64,000 bases of DNA from Jannaschia pohangensis (GCF_900113875.1 NZ_FORA01000004.1:186001-250000), one strand, 5' to 3'. Shown: positions 8,498 to 18,601, numbered from the stretch's first letter. Numbers and translations: made by a program. Notes: a model not told the origin generated them from the sequence alone.

Positions 8498-10318
8498 ATG
8501 GCACGCGCACCCCTTCTCCAACTCTCCGACATCTCGCTCACCTTCGGGGGGGCGCCGGTGTTTTCCGACCTCGGTCTCGTGGTTCAACCGGGCGACCGCG
8601 TCGCGCTGGTGGGGCGCAACGGGTCGGGCAAATCCACCCTGATGAAGGTCATGGCCGGTCTGGTCGAGGCCGACAGCGGGGCGCGCACCCTCTCGCCCGG
8701 GGTGTCGGTCGGCTACATGGAGCAGGAGCCGGATATCTCGGGCTTCGAGACGCTGGGCGACTATGCCATCTCGGGCCTCGATCCGTCGGAGGCCTGGCGG
8801 GTGGAGGCGGTGGCCGAAGGGCTGAAGCTGCGCCTTGACGCGCATCCCGATCAGGCGTCGGGCGGCGAGCGCCGCCGCGCCGCGCTGGCCAAGCTGCTGG
8901 CCGAGGCACCGGAATTGATGCTGCTGGACGAGCCGACGAACCACCTCGACATCGAGGCGATTGCCTGGCTGGAAGAAGAGCTGAAATCGACCCGCGCGGC
9001 CTTTGTCCTGATTTCCCACGACCGCGCCTTCCTCAAGGCGCTGACCCGCGCGACGCTCTGGATCGACCGGGGCCAGACCCGGCGGCAGGAGACCGGCTTC
9101 GACGGGTTCGAGGCCTGGCGCGACAAGGTCTGGGAGGAAGAGGACCAGCAGCGCCACAAGCTCGACCGCAAGATCAAGGCCGAAGCCCGCTGGGCCGTCG
9201 AGGGCATCAGCGCCCGGCGCAAGCGCAACCAGGGCCGCGTCCGCGCGCTGGCCGACCTGCGCGCCGAACGCTCGGCCCAGATCCGGCGGGCGGGGACCGC
9301 CGCGCTGGAACTCGATTCGGGCCAGACCAGTGGCAAGCGCGTGATCGAGGCGGCAGAGCTGTCCAAGGCCTTCGACGACCGCACCATCGTCCGCGACTTT
9401 TCGCTGCGGGTGCTGCGCGGCGACCGGGTCGCCTTTGTCGGCCCGAACGGGGTGGGCAAGACGACCCTGCTGAAGCTGCTGTTGGGCGAGATCGAACCCG
9501 ATGCGGGCACCGTAAAGCTGGGCACAAATCTGGAGGTGGCGGTCTTCGATCAGGCGCGCGCCAAACTCGACCCGAACGCGACCCTCTGGGACAGTCTGAC
9601 GCTGGACCCGCTGCTGGGCGTGTCGGGCGCGTCGGATCAGGTGATGGTGCGCGGCACGCCGAAGCATGTGGCGGGATACCTCAAGGATTTCCTGTTCGAC
9701 GACAAGCAGTTGAAGGCCCCGGTCCGGTCGCTGTCGGGGGGCGAAAAGGCGCGCCTCCTGCTGGCGCGGATCATGGCGTTGCCCTCCAACCTTCTGGTGC
9801 TGGACGAGCCGACGAACGATCTCGACGTCGAAACGCTGGATCTGCTTCAGGACGTGATCGGCGATTATGACGGCACCGTCCTTCTGGTCAGCCACGACCG
9901 CGATTTCCTGGACCGGGTGGCCACCCAGACCATCGCCTTCGAGGGGCAGGGCCGGGTGCAGGCCTATCCCGGCGGCTGGTCCGACTATCTGGCGCAGCGC
10001 GGCGCGGTCGACGATTTCGGCCAGGCGGGCAAGCCCACGGGCCGCAAGAAGGGCGCGGCCCCGGTGGCCGAAAAACCCGCCGCCAAGGCGGACGGCCTGA
10101 GCTATACCGAACGCCACCGCCTGGAGGCGCTGCCCGCCGAGATCGCGCGGCTGGAGGCGGAGATCGCAAAGCTGGAGGAATTGCTGTCGGATGCCGAGCT
10201 GTTCACCCGCGAGCCGGTCAAATTCGCCAAGGCCAGCGATGCCCTGGTAGAACGCCACACCCGTCTGTCGGACGCAGAAGAGGAATGGCTGGCGTTGGAA
10301 GAGAAGGCCAGCGCCTAG
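8498..10318 (+). CDS. uup: ABC-F family ATPase, Uup type
   Basis: A 606-residue duplicated ABC ATPase without membrane segments. First cassette: Walker A GRNGSGKST (residues 39-47), signature SGGERRRAAL and Walker B LMLLDEPTNHLD. Second cassette: GPNGVGKTT, LSGGEKARLLLARI and LLVLDEPTNDLD. Between them is the charged linker (RKRNQGRVRALADLR), and after them a C-terminal coiled coil (about 535-600) as in Uup. ABC-F proteins act on ribosomes; Uup also affects transposon excision. The ATG at 8498 was chosen over a TTG 36 nt upstream. Its TAG stop shares the tetranucleotide CTAG with the convergent DUF1194 gene. Confidence 0.92.
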   Translation: MARAPLLQLSDISLTFGGAPVFSDLGLVVQPGDRVALVGRNGSGKSTLMKVMAGLVEADSGARTLSPGVSVGYMEQEPDISGFETLGDYAISGLDPSEAWRVEAVAEGLKLRLDAHPDQASGGERRRAALAKLLAEAPELMLLDEPTNHLDIEAIAWLEEELKSTRAAFVLISHDRAFLKALTRATLWIDRGQTRRQETGFDGFEAWRDKVWEEEDQQRHKLDRKIKAEARWAVEGISARRKRNQGRVRALADLRAERSAQIRRAGTAALELDSGQTSGKRVIEAAELSKAFDDRTIVRDFSLRVLRGDRVAFVGPNGVGKTTLLKLLLGEIEPDAGTVKLGTNLEVAVFDQARAKLDPNATLWDSLTLDPLLGVSGASDQVMVRGTPKHVAGYLKDFLFDDKQLKAPVRSLSGGEKARLLLARIMALPSNLLVLDEPTNDLDVETLDLLQDVIGDYDGTVLLVSHDRDFLDRVATQTIAFEGQGRVQAYPGGWSDYLAQRGAVDDFGQAGKPTGRKKGAAPVAEKPAAKADGLSYTERHRLEALPAEIARLEAEIAKLEELLSDAELFTREPVKFAKASDALVERHTRLSDAEEEWLALEEKASA

Positions 10319-11016
10319 TCCAGGTCGGCCACGATCCGCTGCGTCGCCACGCCCGAGATTTCGAGGATCAGCTTGCGCTTGACGGCCTGGGCAAAGACGT
10401 CGCGTGTCGCCGCCTCGACCACGAAGGCGCCGGGGCCGCCGATGATCATGTCGGCATAGCGCTCGGCCAATGCGTCGCGCCCGTCCATGATCCCGCCTTC
10501 CGACAGGATGGCCAGGGCGTTGATCGTCACCCCGTCGGCCAGCACCTGATCGCGGGCGTCGGTGATCGCGGGGCCGAAACTGTTGCCGGTGCTGTCGCCC
10601 GAAAAGTCGATGACCCGCCGCCAGCCGTCGATGCGGTTCGTCTCGATCAGGTCGCGCGCGAACAGAAGCGCCGAGCCGATGGCGTTGCGCCCGCTGGCCT
10701 GTCGCGGCGGGCCGTCGAGTGCGGCGGCAAAGGCGGCCCCGTCCGCATCCGTCTCGATCCGCATCCAGGGGACGACGACGGCCTGGTTCGTCGCCCATTC
10801 GACATAGGTGACGGTGATGTTGCCATAGGCCGTGTTGCGGATCGCGGTCAGAACCTCCGGGTCGGTCATCGCCTCGGCATAGGCGCGGCGCTGGAACAGG
10901 AGTTCGGATTGGGTGATCGACCCCGACGCATCGGCCAGAAGGACCAGTTCAAGGTCGGTATCCTGTGCGGCGACCGGCGTGGCGAGCAGGGTGAGGCAGA
11001 CAAGGATCAGGCGCAT
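10315..11016 (-). CDS. Secreted VWA-domain protein (DUF1194)
   Basis: A 233-residue protein. A signal peptide (cleavage near VAAQD, residue 17) is followed by one DUF1194/VWA-like domain. The MIDAS motif DASGS lies near residue 29, with further family blocks RNAIGSALLFARDLI and RRVIDFSGDSTGN. It is probably periplasmic and metal-binding; the partner is unknown. It is monocistronic in appearance and convergent with uup. Confidence 0.88.
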   Translation of the reverse strand: MRLILVCLTLLATPVAAQDTDLELVLLADASGSITQSELLFQRRAYAEAMTDPEVLTAIRNTAYGNITVTYVEWATNQAVVVPWMRIETDADGAAFAAALDGPPRQASGRNAIGSALLFARDLIETNRIDGWRRVIDFSGDSTGNSFGPAITDARDQVLADGVTINALAILSEGGIMDGRDALAERYADMIIGGPGAFVVEAATRDVFAQAVKRKLILEISGVATQRIVADLD

Positions 11017-11127
11017 GGGTCGACCGTAACGCCTGACCGACCCTTGGGAAGGGGACAGGACGTCACGCCCCAGCGGTGATGTCGGGGGTGCCTTGTCGCG
11101 TGCTGGCGCGCGCTTCGCGGCCCTGCG

Positions 11128-11802
11128 TCACGAACAGATCTTCGGCAGATCCTCGGTATAGGGTACCCAGACGGGGCGGGCGAAGACCTCGGGCTCGGCC
11201 ACGGGCATCACCTCGCGCAGGAGGTGCTTGAGCCGCGTGGTCCGCACCCCTTTCGGGTCCAGCGTCGCACAGCAGAGATATTCCTCCACCAGGCTCGCCT
11301 GCACCTCGTAGCCATAGCTCAGGAACGGTTGCGAGGCTTCGGCATCGAACAGATAGGGATCGTCAATCGTGACCTGTTCGCGAAAGGCACGGCGCGGGTG
11401 ATAGCCGGTCAGCGCGCGGTTCTGCCACTGCCAGACGTGGGTCATCTCGTGGACCAGGAACATCGCCGCCGCCAGGTCCAGCTTGTCCTCGGGGCCGTAG
11501 GTGGCCGCATAGTCGGGCAGGAAGCTGTCGGGGTTCAGGAACAACTTCTCGAACAGGACGATGCCTCCAGTGCTGGTGGTGATCCGCCCCTCGCGCGGGG
11601 GGCCGATCCGTTCGCGGCAGGTGGTCCGGGGCCGCGCGTCGAAAGTAATGGGAAACAGGCCCACGAAGGGCGACCGGATCAGGCGCACCGGCGCGGTGTC
11701 GAGCGACTCCCCGTGCAAGGGTGCGACCAGCGCCACCTCGGCCGGGGTCAGCGGGCGGGTGCAGGCGGCAAGGGCGAGGACGAGGATCAGGGCAAGGCGC
11801 AT
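11128..11802 (-). CDS. Lipoprotein with putative zinc metallopeptidase motif
   Basis: A 224-residue lipoprotein: lipobox LALAAC with Cys14, then an alpha/beta region carrying HEMTH (His118-His122) followed by VWQWQ. The HExxH pattern and its helical context suggest a single-domain metallopeptidase or a remnant of one. A downstream third ligand is not certain; Glu residues in QASLVEEYLCC are candidates. The start at 11802 places the signal correctly; the 29 extra residues of the open frame upstream are not plausible. Substrate and family name are not recognised. Confidence 0.72.
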   Translation of the reverse strand: MRLALILVLALAACTRPLTPAEVALVAPLHGESLDTAPVRLIRSPFVGLFPITFDARPRTTCRERIGPPREGRITTSTGGIVLFEKLFLNPDSFLPDYAATYGPEDKLDLAAAMFLVHEMTHVWQWQNRALTGYHPRRAFREQVTIDDPYLFDAEASQPFLSYGYEVQASLVEEYLCCATLDPKGVRTTRLKHLLREVMPVAEPEVFARPVWVPYTEDLPKICS

Positions 11803-11949
11803 CGTCGAGATGCTAGGCCGGGCCGGGGCGGGGCGAAAGGGCCCAGATGTCGCAAAGGCGGGCAAAGAACCCGACCCGGGCGACAACACGCCGTTGACAA
11901 GGACGGTGCCCGGGTCTTCCCTGTCCGCCTATTTCAGACGGAGATTTCG

Positions 11950-12495
11950 ATGCCCCCCACGACGGCCCGCGAATACGGCGAACGTATGCGCATACAATCC
12001 ATTCTCTGGCCCGCACCCGCAATCGGACGGGCCGATCTGCGGCAGGTCGGGGTCAGTCTTCACCGCATCGGCAAACGCGAGATCACCGGCTGTTTCGTGC
12101 TGGAACGGCGCGGATGGGGCACGGTCTATTGTGCGCCGACCTACAAGGACTATCGCGGCGCCTTCGACGCGGTGATGCCGCGCACGTCGCTTGGGCGCGA
12201 TGTCGATCACCTGCTGCCCAAGTCCCGTGCGATGGTCGAGGATTTCCTGGCCATGGGGCGCATTTCCGGGACGTCGAATCGCGGCTGGAACGCCGATGAC
12301 GACCCCCAGGCGATGGCGCAGAAGGTGCGCGACATGGCCAAGGCCACGCCCCACGGTTTCACCTCGCGGCTGACTGATCTGGAGCGGGGCTGGGCGGTGG
12401 TGACCTGCTACATCCGCCCGATGGGAGAGCTGTCGCGCGCGGGTCTGACGCGTCTGACCCGCGAAGAGATCGCCGCCGCCATCGACGCGCCCTAG
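11950..12495 (+). CDS. Hypothetical protein
   Basis: A 181-residue soluble protein preceded by GGAG with good spacing. It is not confidently assigned to a family. It contains DVDHLLPKSRA (near residues 79-89), which resembles the first half of an HNH-nuclease motif, but the second conserved Asn/His segment is not obvious. A conserved-looking GWGTVYCAPTYKDYRGAFDA block precedes it. Its TAG stop shares CTAG with the convergent serine-hydrolase-like gene. Its divergent neighbour is the metallopeptidase-like lipoprotein gene. Confidence 0.7.
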   Translation: MPPTTAREYGERMRIQSILWPAPAIGRADLRQVGVSLHRIGKREITGCFVLERRGWGTVYCAPTYKDYRGAFDAVMPRTSLGRDVDHLLPKSRAMVEDFLAMGRISGTSNRGWNADDDPQAMAQKVRDMAKATPHGFTSRLTDLERGWAVVTCYIRPMGELSRAGLTRLTREEIAAAIDAP

Positions 12496-13580
12496 GGCGG
12501 GCCGCAGATCAGGCCGCGCAGGCGGCACATTTCCGCGACGATGTCGCCGTGGAGTGTGCAGCTGTCGGTCACCCCGCCGTTGAACAGCGCCACGGCGGTG
12601 AACCCGTCGGGCAGGTTGACGGCGACGGTGAAGAGGCCGGGCAAATTGCCCGTATGGCTGATCGCCGCGCCCTCGATAGCTGGCCAGACGCGCCAGCCCA
12701 GGGCGTGGAAATCCGCCGCCTCGCCCTCGGGCGCCGGGGCATTGCGGGCCGGGTGGGGGCGGGCGGCAAAGCGCCAGTAGGATTCGGCGGATGCCGTGGC
12801 CCCGCCTGCGCCGCCCAGGTTCCGGAACGCGGCGTCAGCACCATCATCGACATAGTGCGCGCGCCAGCCGTCGTCCGACCGCACCCAATTGGGGCCGTCG
12901 GCGCGCGCCATGTCGACGCCGGGCGCGATGCGGGCCAGCGCCGGGGCGAGGTCTCCGCCGGTCACCACATCCGCGAGCAGGCAGGGCGGCAGCTCGGCAT
13001 GGGCCTTCGCCGTGCCGGGGGCTGCGTCGAGCGGCAGGACCGCCCAGGCGGCGCGCGCGATTTCAGCGCAGGACGCGCCGGGGTCCGCCCCCACCCGATC
13101 CGGCGCAAAGAGCGGGTCAAACCCCGCGGCGATCCTGTCCCACCCGACGCGGTGGCCTAAAATCTGGCGCGGCGTCACCCCCGCCAGCCGCGCATCGCCG
13201 GGGGCGGGCAGGGCGGTCTGATCCGCCAGCGGCGCGTCGAGGTCCAGCCGCCCCTCGGCCGCGGCCTCCAGCACGAGGGCAGCTGCAATCGGCATGGTCA
13301 GGGAGGCGAGGCGGAACCGGTGATCCGCCGTCATCGCCGCCTGCGTCGTCGGATCGGCCAGCCCGAGCGCCAGGACGGTCGGCTCCTCCCCGGCGGTGCC
13401 GAAGGCCAGGACGCCGCCGGGGATGCCATGGGCCATCCGCACCGCCTCGAACAGCTCCACCATCGGGTCCGGCGGCGGCCCGGGCCGATGCGTCAGCACC
13501 GTGTAGCCCGCCACAAGCAGCGCCAGGACGGCAAGCAGGTGCAGGGGACGGCGGAGGAGATCGATCAGGAACGGGGGCAT
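12492..13580 (-). CDS. Serine hydrolase/beta-lactamase-fold protein, catalytic residues altered
   Basis: A 362-residue protein with an N-terminal membrane anchor (about 13-30) and a class-C beta-lactamase/penicillin-binding-like domain. Motif 1, normally SxxK, reads S93-L-T-M96, so the general-base Lys is Met. The region expected to hold YxN reads KAHAELPPC (about 192-200), without Tyr. The third motif HTG (309-311, in SHTGNLPG) is intact. It is therefore probably a non-catalytic or mechanistically changed member. Its first 40 codons are duplicated at 14199-14363 beyond the cytochrome c gene. CTAG stop shared with the convergent hypothetical gene. Confidence 0.78.
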   Translation of the reverse strand: MPPFLIDLLRRPLHLLAVLALLVAGYTVLTHRPGPPPDPMVELFEAVRMAHGIPGGVLAFGTAGEEPTVLALGLADPTTQAAMTADHRFRLASLTMPIAAALVLEAAAEGRLDLDAPLADQTALPAPGDARLAGVTPRQILGHRVGWDRIAAGFDPLFAPDRVGADPGASCAEIARAAWAVLPLDAAPGTAKAHAELPPCLLADVVTGGDLAPALARIAPGVDMARADGPNWVRSDDGWRAHYVDDGADAAFRNLGGAGGATASAESYWRFAARPHPARNAPAPEGEAADFHALGWRVWPAIEGAAISHTGNLPGLFTVAVNLPDGFTAVALFNGGVTDSCTLHGDIVAEMCRLRGLICGPP

Positions 13581-13690
13581 GAAGAGAGGTTAGGCGTGGG
13601 GATGGTCGGGGGGAAGAGTGCGCGACGGGGACGGGTCCGGGACCTATCCCCAACAGGGTCCCGTCGATCTGATGTCTCGGGGACCGGGAA

Positions 13691-13704
13691 TTGACTGGCG
13701 TCAA
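13691..13704. promoter_or_regulatory. FNR-type binding site before cytochrome c gene
   Basis: TTGAC-N4-GTCAA matches the FNR/FnrL dyad (TTGAT-N4-ATCAA) in symmetry and spacing. It lies 55 nt before the cytochrome c start, a position suited to activation. FnrL is encoded in this window at 57153-57884. Confidence 0.6.
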
Positions 13705-13744
13705 GGCGTGCGCGGTCCGGAGCGAAGACACTGTCGCCAGTCAA
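13691..13744. repeat. Perfect 10-bp inverted repeat in the cytochrome c leader
   Basis: TTGACTGGCG (13691-13700) is the exact reverse complement of CGCCAGTCAA (13735-13744), with 34 nt between. The left arm includes one half of the FNR-type box; the right arm ends just before the ribosome binding site GGAGG. It may be a hairpin masking that site or an extra half-site operator. Confidence 0.6.
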
Positions 13745-13759
13745 CCGGAGGATCAATCC

Positions 13760-14155
13760 ATGCGTTACCTCGTGCTCGTCACCCTGCTGGCCGTGCCTGC
13801 CGAGGCGCAGAACGTGGACCTTGTCGCCGAGGGCGCGGCGCTTTTCGGTGACCACTGCGCCAGTTGCCACGGGGTCGGCGCGCGCGGGGACGGACCGATG
13901 GAAGCGGTCCTTTCGGTGGACGTGCCCGACCTCACGGGTCTCGCCGCTCGCGATGGCGGGTTCCGCATGTTCGATGTGGTGGCCAAGATCGACGGCCGTG
14001 ACCCTTTGATCAGCCACGGCGGCGCGATGCCGGTCTGGGGCCCGGTCTTCGACGGAGTGCAATCCGCCTTCGTCCGCACCGACGCGGGCCAACCCATCGT
14101 GACATCCGAAGGGATCGCGGCGCTGGCGACGTGGTTGGAGAGCGTTCAGGAGTGA
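13760..14155 (+). CDS. Small secreted c-type cytochrome
   Basis: A 131-residue periplasmic electron carrier. A signal peptide (cleavage near PAEAQ) is followed by a single heme site CASCH (Cys33, Cys36, His37) and the probable distal ligand Met90 in GGAMPVWGP. GGAGG at ideal spacing supports the start at 13760. An FNR-type box lies upstream, so expression at low oxygen is likely. It is not next to an oxidase or dehydrogenase gene, and its partner is unknown. Heme attachment would need the CcmABCDG proteins encoded at 21.2-24.3 kb. Confidence 0.9.
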   Translation: MRYLVLVTLLAVPAEAQNVDLVAEGAALFGDHCASCHGVGARGDGPMEAVLSVDVPDLTGLAARDGGFRMFDVVAKIDGRDPLISHGGAMPVWGPVFDGVQSAFVRTDAGQPIVTSEGIAALATWLESVQE

Positions 14156-14198
14156 GCGGGACGGTTCAGGGTTGATTGGCCAAGGTGGGATGGACGCG

Positions 14199-14363
14199 TC
14201 AGGCGTAAATCGAGGAGGGTCGGCGGGCGTGGCGCTTCTCCGCCATCCTGTCCTGCGGCGGCCCGGGCCGATGCGTCAGCACCACGTAGGCGGCTACGAT
14301 CACGGCGAGAAGGGCGAGGAGGTGCAGGGGGCGCTGGAGGAGGTTGATGAGGATGGGGGGCAT
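14199..14363 (-). pseudogene. Duplicated N-terminal fragment of the serine-hydrolase-like gene
   Basis: The 54-codon frame begins MPPILINLLQRPLHLLAL and continues through VLTHRPGPP before diverging and stopping at TGA. Its first 37-40 codons match the start of the protein at 12492-13580 (MPPFLIDLLRRPLHLLAV...) in protein and DNA. It is best read as a partial duplication that kept only the membrane anchor. It could still be translated as a small one-helix membrane protein. The rest of the 14156-14447 gap holds nothing recognised. Confidence 0.7.
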
Positions 14364-14447
14364 GGGGGAAGCGGTGGTAGTTTGGAAAAGGCGTGTTCTG
14401 TTCTTTGGATTTGGAACGGTGGTCGGCGCCCAACTCCGGCCGAGTGG

Positions 14448-15104
14448 CTAGAGGTTTACGAAGAAGCTTGGAATGGTAGCAAGGACAATGCCAATCGTGA
14501 AAAGGCCAACGCCAAGAAAATCCATTGCAATGTTCCTTGCGAAAGTCCTTTCTAGCCTATCAGAAATACGAGACTCTGCATCGCGAGAGTGCTCCTTGGC
14601 CTCTTTAACGCTTTCAAGATACTTGGTCCTCAGGCCTTCAATTTCTAGGCGTAGGCTGTCAAATTCGGCACGCGTATTCTCCTTCTCTTGAAGGAATAAC
14701 TGCTTCAATTCTTCGAATGTTTCAGCATCAGCTTTGCCCGTTCTGACGCCCACTGGCATGACGCCACCATATCCTCCTTCCTCAGCCGGTGTAATCCTTA
14801 CAGATCTTCTGAAGCGGAATGGAGCGCACTTGAGATAGTGATTTAAGCGGTGCCAGATAGTTTGACCGCCCAGCTCTTTATGAATATTCGCAAGAGAATA
14901 AATCGTTATACCGAAGCCCGAAACTTGATAGATCAGGCCAATACCTACTATCCAGCCGTTGAGGCTTTCAGCGGGAACAATGGATCGAACGCAAAACGGA
15001 ACTGCTAGGCAAATAAGAAACACCGCTAATGCTGCCCATCCAGACAAGCCGGAGCCTATCCAGCCCGCCCAGCGCTTTAAATACAGCGACACTTTTCTAA
15101 TCAA
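14448..15104 (-). CDS. Membrane protein with cytoplasmic coiled coil, probably acquired
   Basis: A 218-residue protein, clearly richer in A/T than its neighbours and with different codon use. Hydrophobic segments lie near residues 20-40 and 50-70 and at the C-terminus (about 195-216). Between them is a charged, heptad-like region (about 125-185, TFEELKQLFLQEKENTRAEF and following). No family is recognised. It is sandwiched between the duplicated fragment and parE without an obvious partner gene. Base composition suggests horizontal transfer; a phage-defence or stress role is only speculation. Confidence 0.72.
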   Translation of the reverse strand: MIRKVSLYLKRWAGWIGSGLSGWAALAVFLICLAVPFCVRSIVPAESLNGWIVGIGLIYQVSGFGITIYSLANIHKELGGQTIWHRLNHYLKCAPFRFRRSVRITPAEEGGYGGVMPVGVRTGKADAETFEELKQLFLQEKENTRAEFDSLRLEIEGLRTKYLESVKEAKEHSRDAESRISDRLERTFARNIAMDFLGVGLFTIGIVLATIPSFFVNL

Positions 15105-15131
15105 AGTGGAAATGCTCCGGGATAGAAGTCG

Positions 15132-17093
<1,962 letters not shown>

Positions 17094-17216
17094 GCATCTG
17101 CTCTATATTGTGTTGTTGGGCGCAGGATAGGCCAGATGCGGGGGCGGGGGAAGGGTTGGGGTGTCCGGACCTGCCGTATTCCCGACGGGCCGATACGTTA
17201 CCCGGATATTTGATGA

Positions 17217-17699
17217 TCCATTCCAGGCGAGGGTTTTGATGCGCTTCGCGATTTCGAAGCGAACGACGGGCGTTGCGCCCCGTCGGGACGCCGATCCGCT
17301 TGGTGTTGTGCCCGATCCGCCCGCGCGGCCGACGTTCAGCACTTTCTCGAGGCCAGCAAGACCGCCCTGTCGCAACCGAACCGCCTCTGGTCCGACGCCG
17401 ACCCCGAAGCGTTGGCACAGGCCCATTGGCCTGCCCGGCTGGAGTTGATGCCCGATGATGCGGTGCGCGAGTATCTTGCCACGGTCGCCCAGATCACCGC
17501 CGAGGCGGGCCTCGGGGCAGAAACATCCCGCTTCATCCTGTTCAAGACCCTTCTGATGAGTGGGCACATGACGCACCGCGACCCGTTGCAGCGCCCGTTG
17601 ACCGAGGTTCTCGCGTCCGCTCCGGGTCGGGACGATCCCGACCGCCTGCTGGTGCGGCAGTCGCTGCGGCAGATCGAGCAGACCCTCGCGAGGGTCTGA
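17217..17699 (+). CDS. Unrecognised ORF, possibly 5'-truncated
   Basis: The frame opens after tandem stops at 17211-17216 and lacks any ATG or GTG; the only plausible start is TTG at 17409 (95 residues). From about 17337 on, the translation looks like real helical protein (LEASKTALSQPNRLWSDADP), and the stop lies 1 nt before the next gene, which argues for an operon. The part before 17337 is odd (Cys/Arg-rich) and may be out of frame, so a frameshift or loss of the true 5' end is possible. Function not recognised. Confidence 0.5.
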   Translation, partial: SIPGEGFDALRDFEANDGRCAPSGRRSAWCCARSARAADVQHFLEASKTALSQPNRLWSDADPEALAQAHWPARLELMPDDAVREYLATVAQITAEAGLGAETSRFILFKTLLMSGHMTHRDPLQRPLTEVLASAPGRDDPDRLLVRQSLRQIEQTLARV

Positions 17700-17700
17700 G

Positions 17701-18171
17701 ATGTGCACCCTGCCGCGCATGCCCTGGGAGGACGATCCCGCGCCCGCAACCGAAAGCGAGGAGTCGACCACCACCGGCGCCCCCTGCACCGAGGATTACG
17801 ACGCCTGGTTCAATGTCTCGAGCACCGGTTTCTGGAACACGATCCCGGGTCATATCTCCTCCTCCAATCGCCGCGCCCTGCCGCAACACCTCAAGGTCCG
17901 GGTGGACGGCCCCCGAAGCTGCCGGGGTGACCGGTATTACTTCACCATCGTCGAAAGACTGATCGCCACCGCCGGCGTGCATTGGGACGACCGCGGCAAT
18001 CGTCAGGGCAATGTGTCGAAGCGCTCCGGCAGCACCGATGTCCTTGTCCTGTGCAACCCGCATACCGCGGCGGCCCGAATTACCGTCGCCAACAGCTCAC
18101 ACAGCGTGCGGACCGCCACCGACGGATCACGTAGGTATGCCGTCGCGGACGCGGAGGGCGAGATGACCTAG
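17701..18171 (+). CDS. Unrecognised small protein
   Basis: A 156-residue hydrophilic protein with several Cys, starting MCTLPRMPWEDDP 1 nt after the previous stop. Segments such as DAWFNVSSTGFWNTIPGH and CRGDRYYFTIVERLIATA look like folded beta-rich protein, but no domain can be named. No signal peptide is evident. It forms a same-strand run with the next three genes. Confidence 0.6.
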   Translation: MCTLPRMPWEDDPAPATESEESTTTGAPCTEDYDAWFNVSSTGFWNTIPGHISSSNRRALPQHLKVRVDGPRSCRGDRYYFTIVERLIATAGVHWDDRGNRQGNVSKRSGSTDVLVLCNPHTAAARITVANSSHSVRTATDGSRRYAVADAEGEMT

Positions 18172-18193
18172 CCGGGGTCACCAAGACCGTTAG

Positions 18194-18601
18194 AATGCAG
18201 CGGATGTCATCACGCCCAACCAGTGCTTCATCCTGTCGATTCCGGACTTCCCCCATCGAGGCGGCAACCGCTACAACGCGCGGAGGGGAACCGTCTGGTT
18301 CCGCGTCGATGCCGAGACCGCCCCCGTCAACCGGAGCTCGGACGCCGTGGGCAATGACCGCTATTTCCACCTGGGTAGAGGGTCCACCGGATGCTTCACG
18401 AACGTGAGCGACAGGGGGCAGGACCGGGGATGGGGCACCATCGTCGATGCCCTTTCCAAGGCACGCGACGGCGGCGGGCTTTATGTCGGGAGGATTCGAA
18501 TGAAAAAACCCACAGCGACCTTCGCCACCATCAGTCGGCAGGCCGAGGCCCGGCGCACGGGCCTGCGCTGCATCTGGGACAACCAGGTGTTTACGCCATG
18601 A
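18194..18601 (+). CDS. Unrecognised protein, start missing or displaced
   Basis: The frame is open from just after a TAG at 18191 and reads as coherent protein (NQCFILSIPDFPHRGGNRYN, later NDRYFHLGRGSTGCFTNVS and GGGLYVGRIRMKK). The first conventional start is only GTG at 18347 (84 residues), which would cut off the coherent upstream part. So the 5' end may be lost by a mutation at 18172-18193, or a non-standard start is used. The segment around the Cys recalls the active-site strand of small peptidoglycan-cleaving effectors, but I cannot assign a family. Its TGA overlaps the next ATG. Confidence 0.5.
   Translation, partial: NAADVITPNQCFILSIPDFPHRGGNRYNARRGTVWFRVDAETAPVNRSSDAVGNDRYFHLGRGSTGCFTNVSDRGQDRGWGTIVDALSKARDGGGLYVGRIRMKKPTATFATISRQAEARRTGLRCIWDNQVFTP

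Noticed and set aside
8336-10798. An 820-codon minus-strand frame across uup
   Set aside because: Antisense shadow of the ABC-F gene; low-complexity Arg/Gly-rich translation without domains.
11950-12495. HNH endonuclease assignment from DHLLPKS
   Set aside because: Only the first half of the motif is present and no second His/Asn element is seen, so it was kept as hypothetical.
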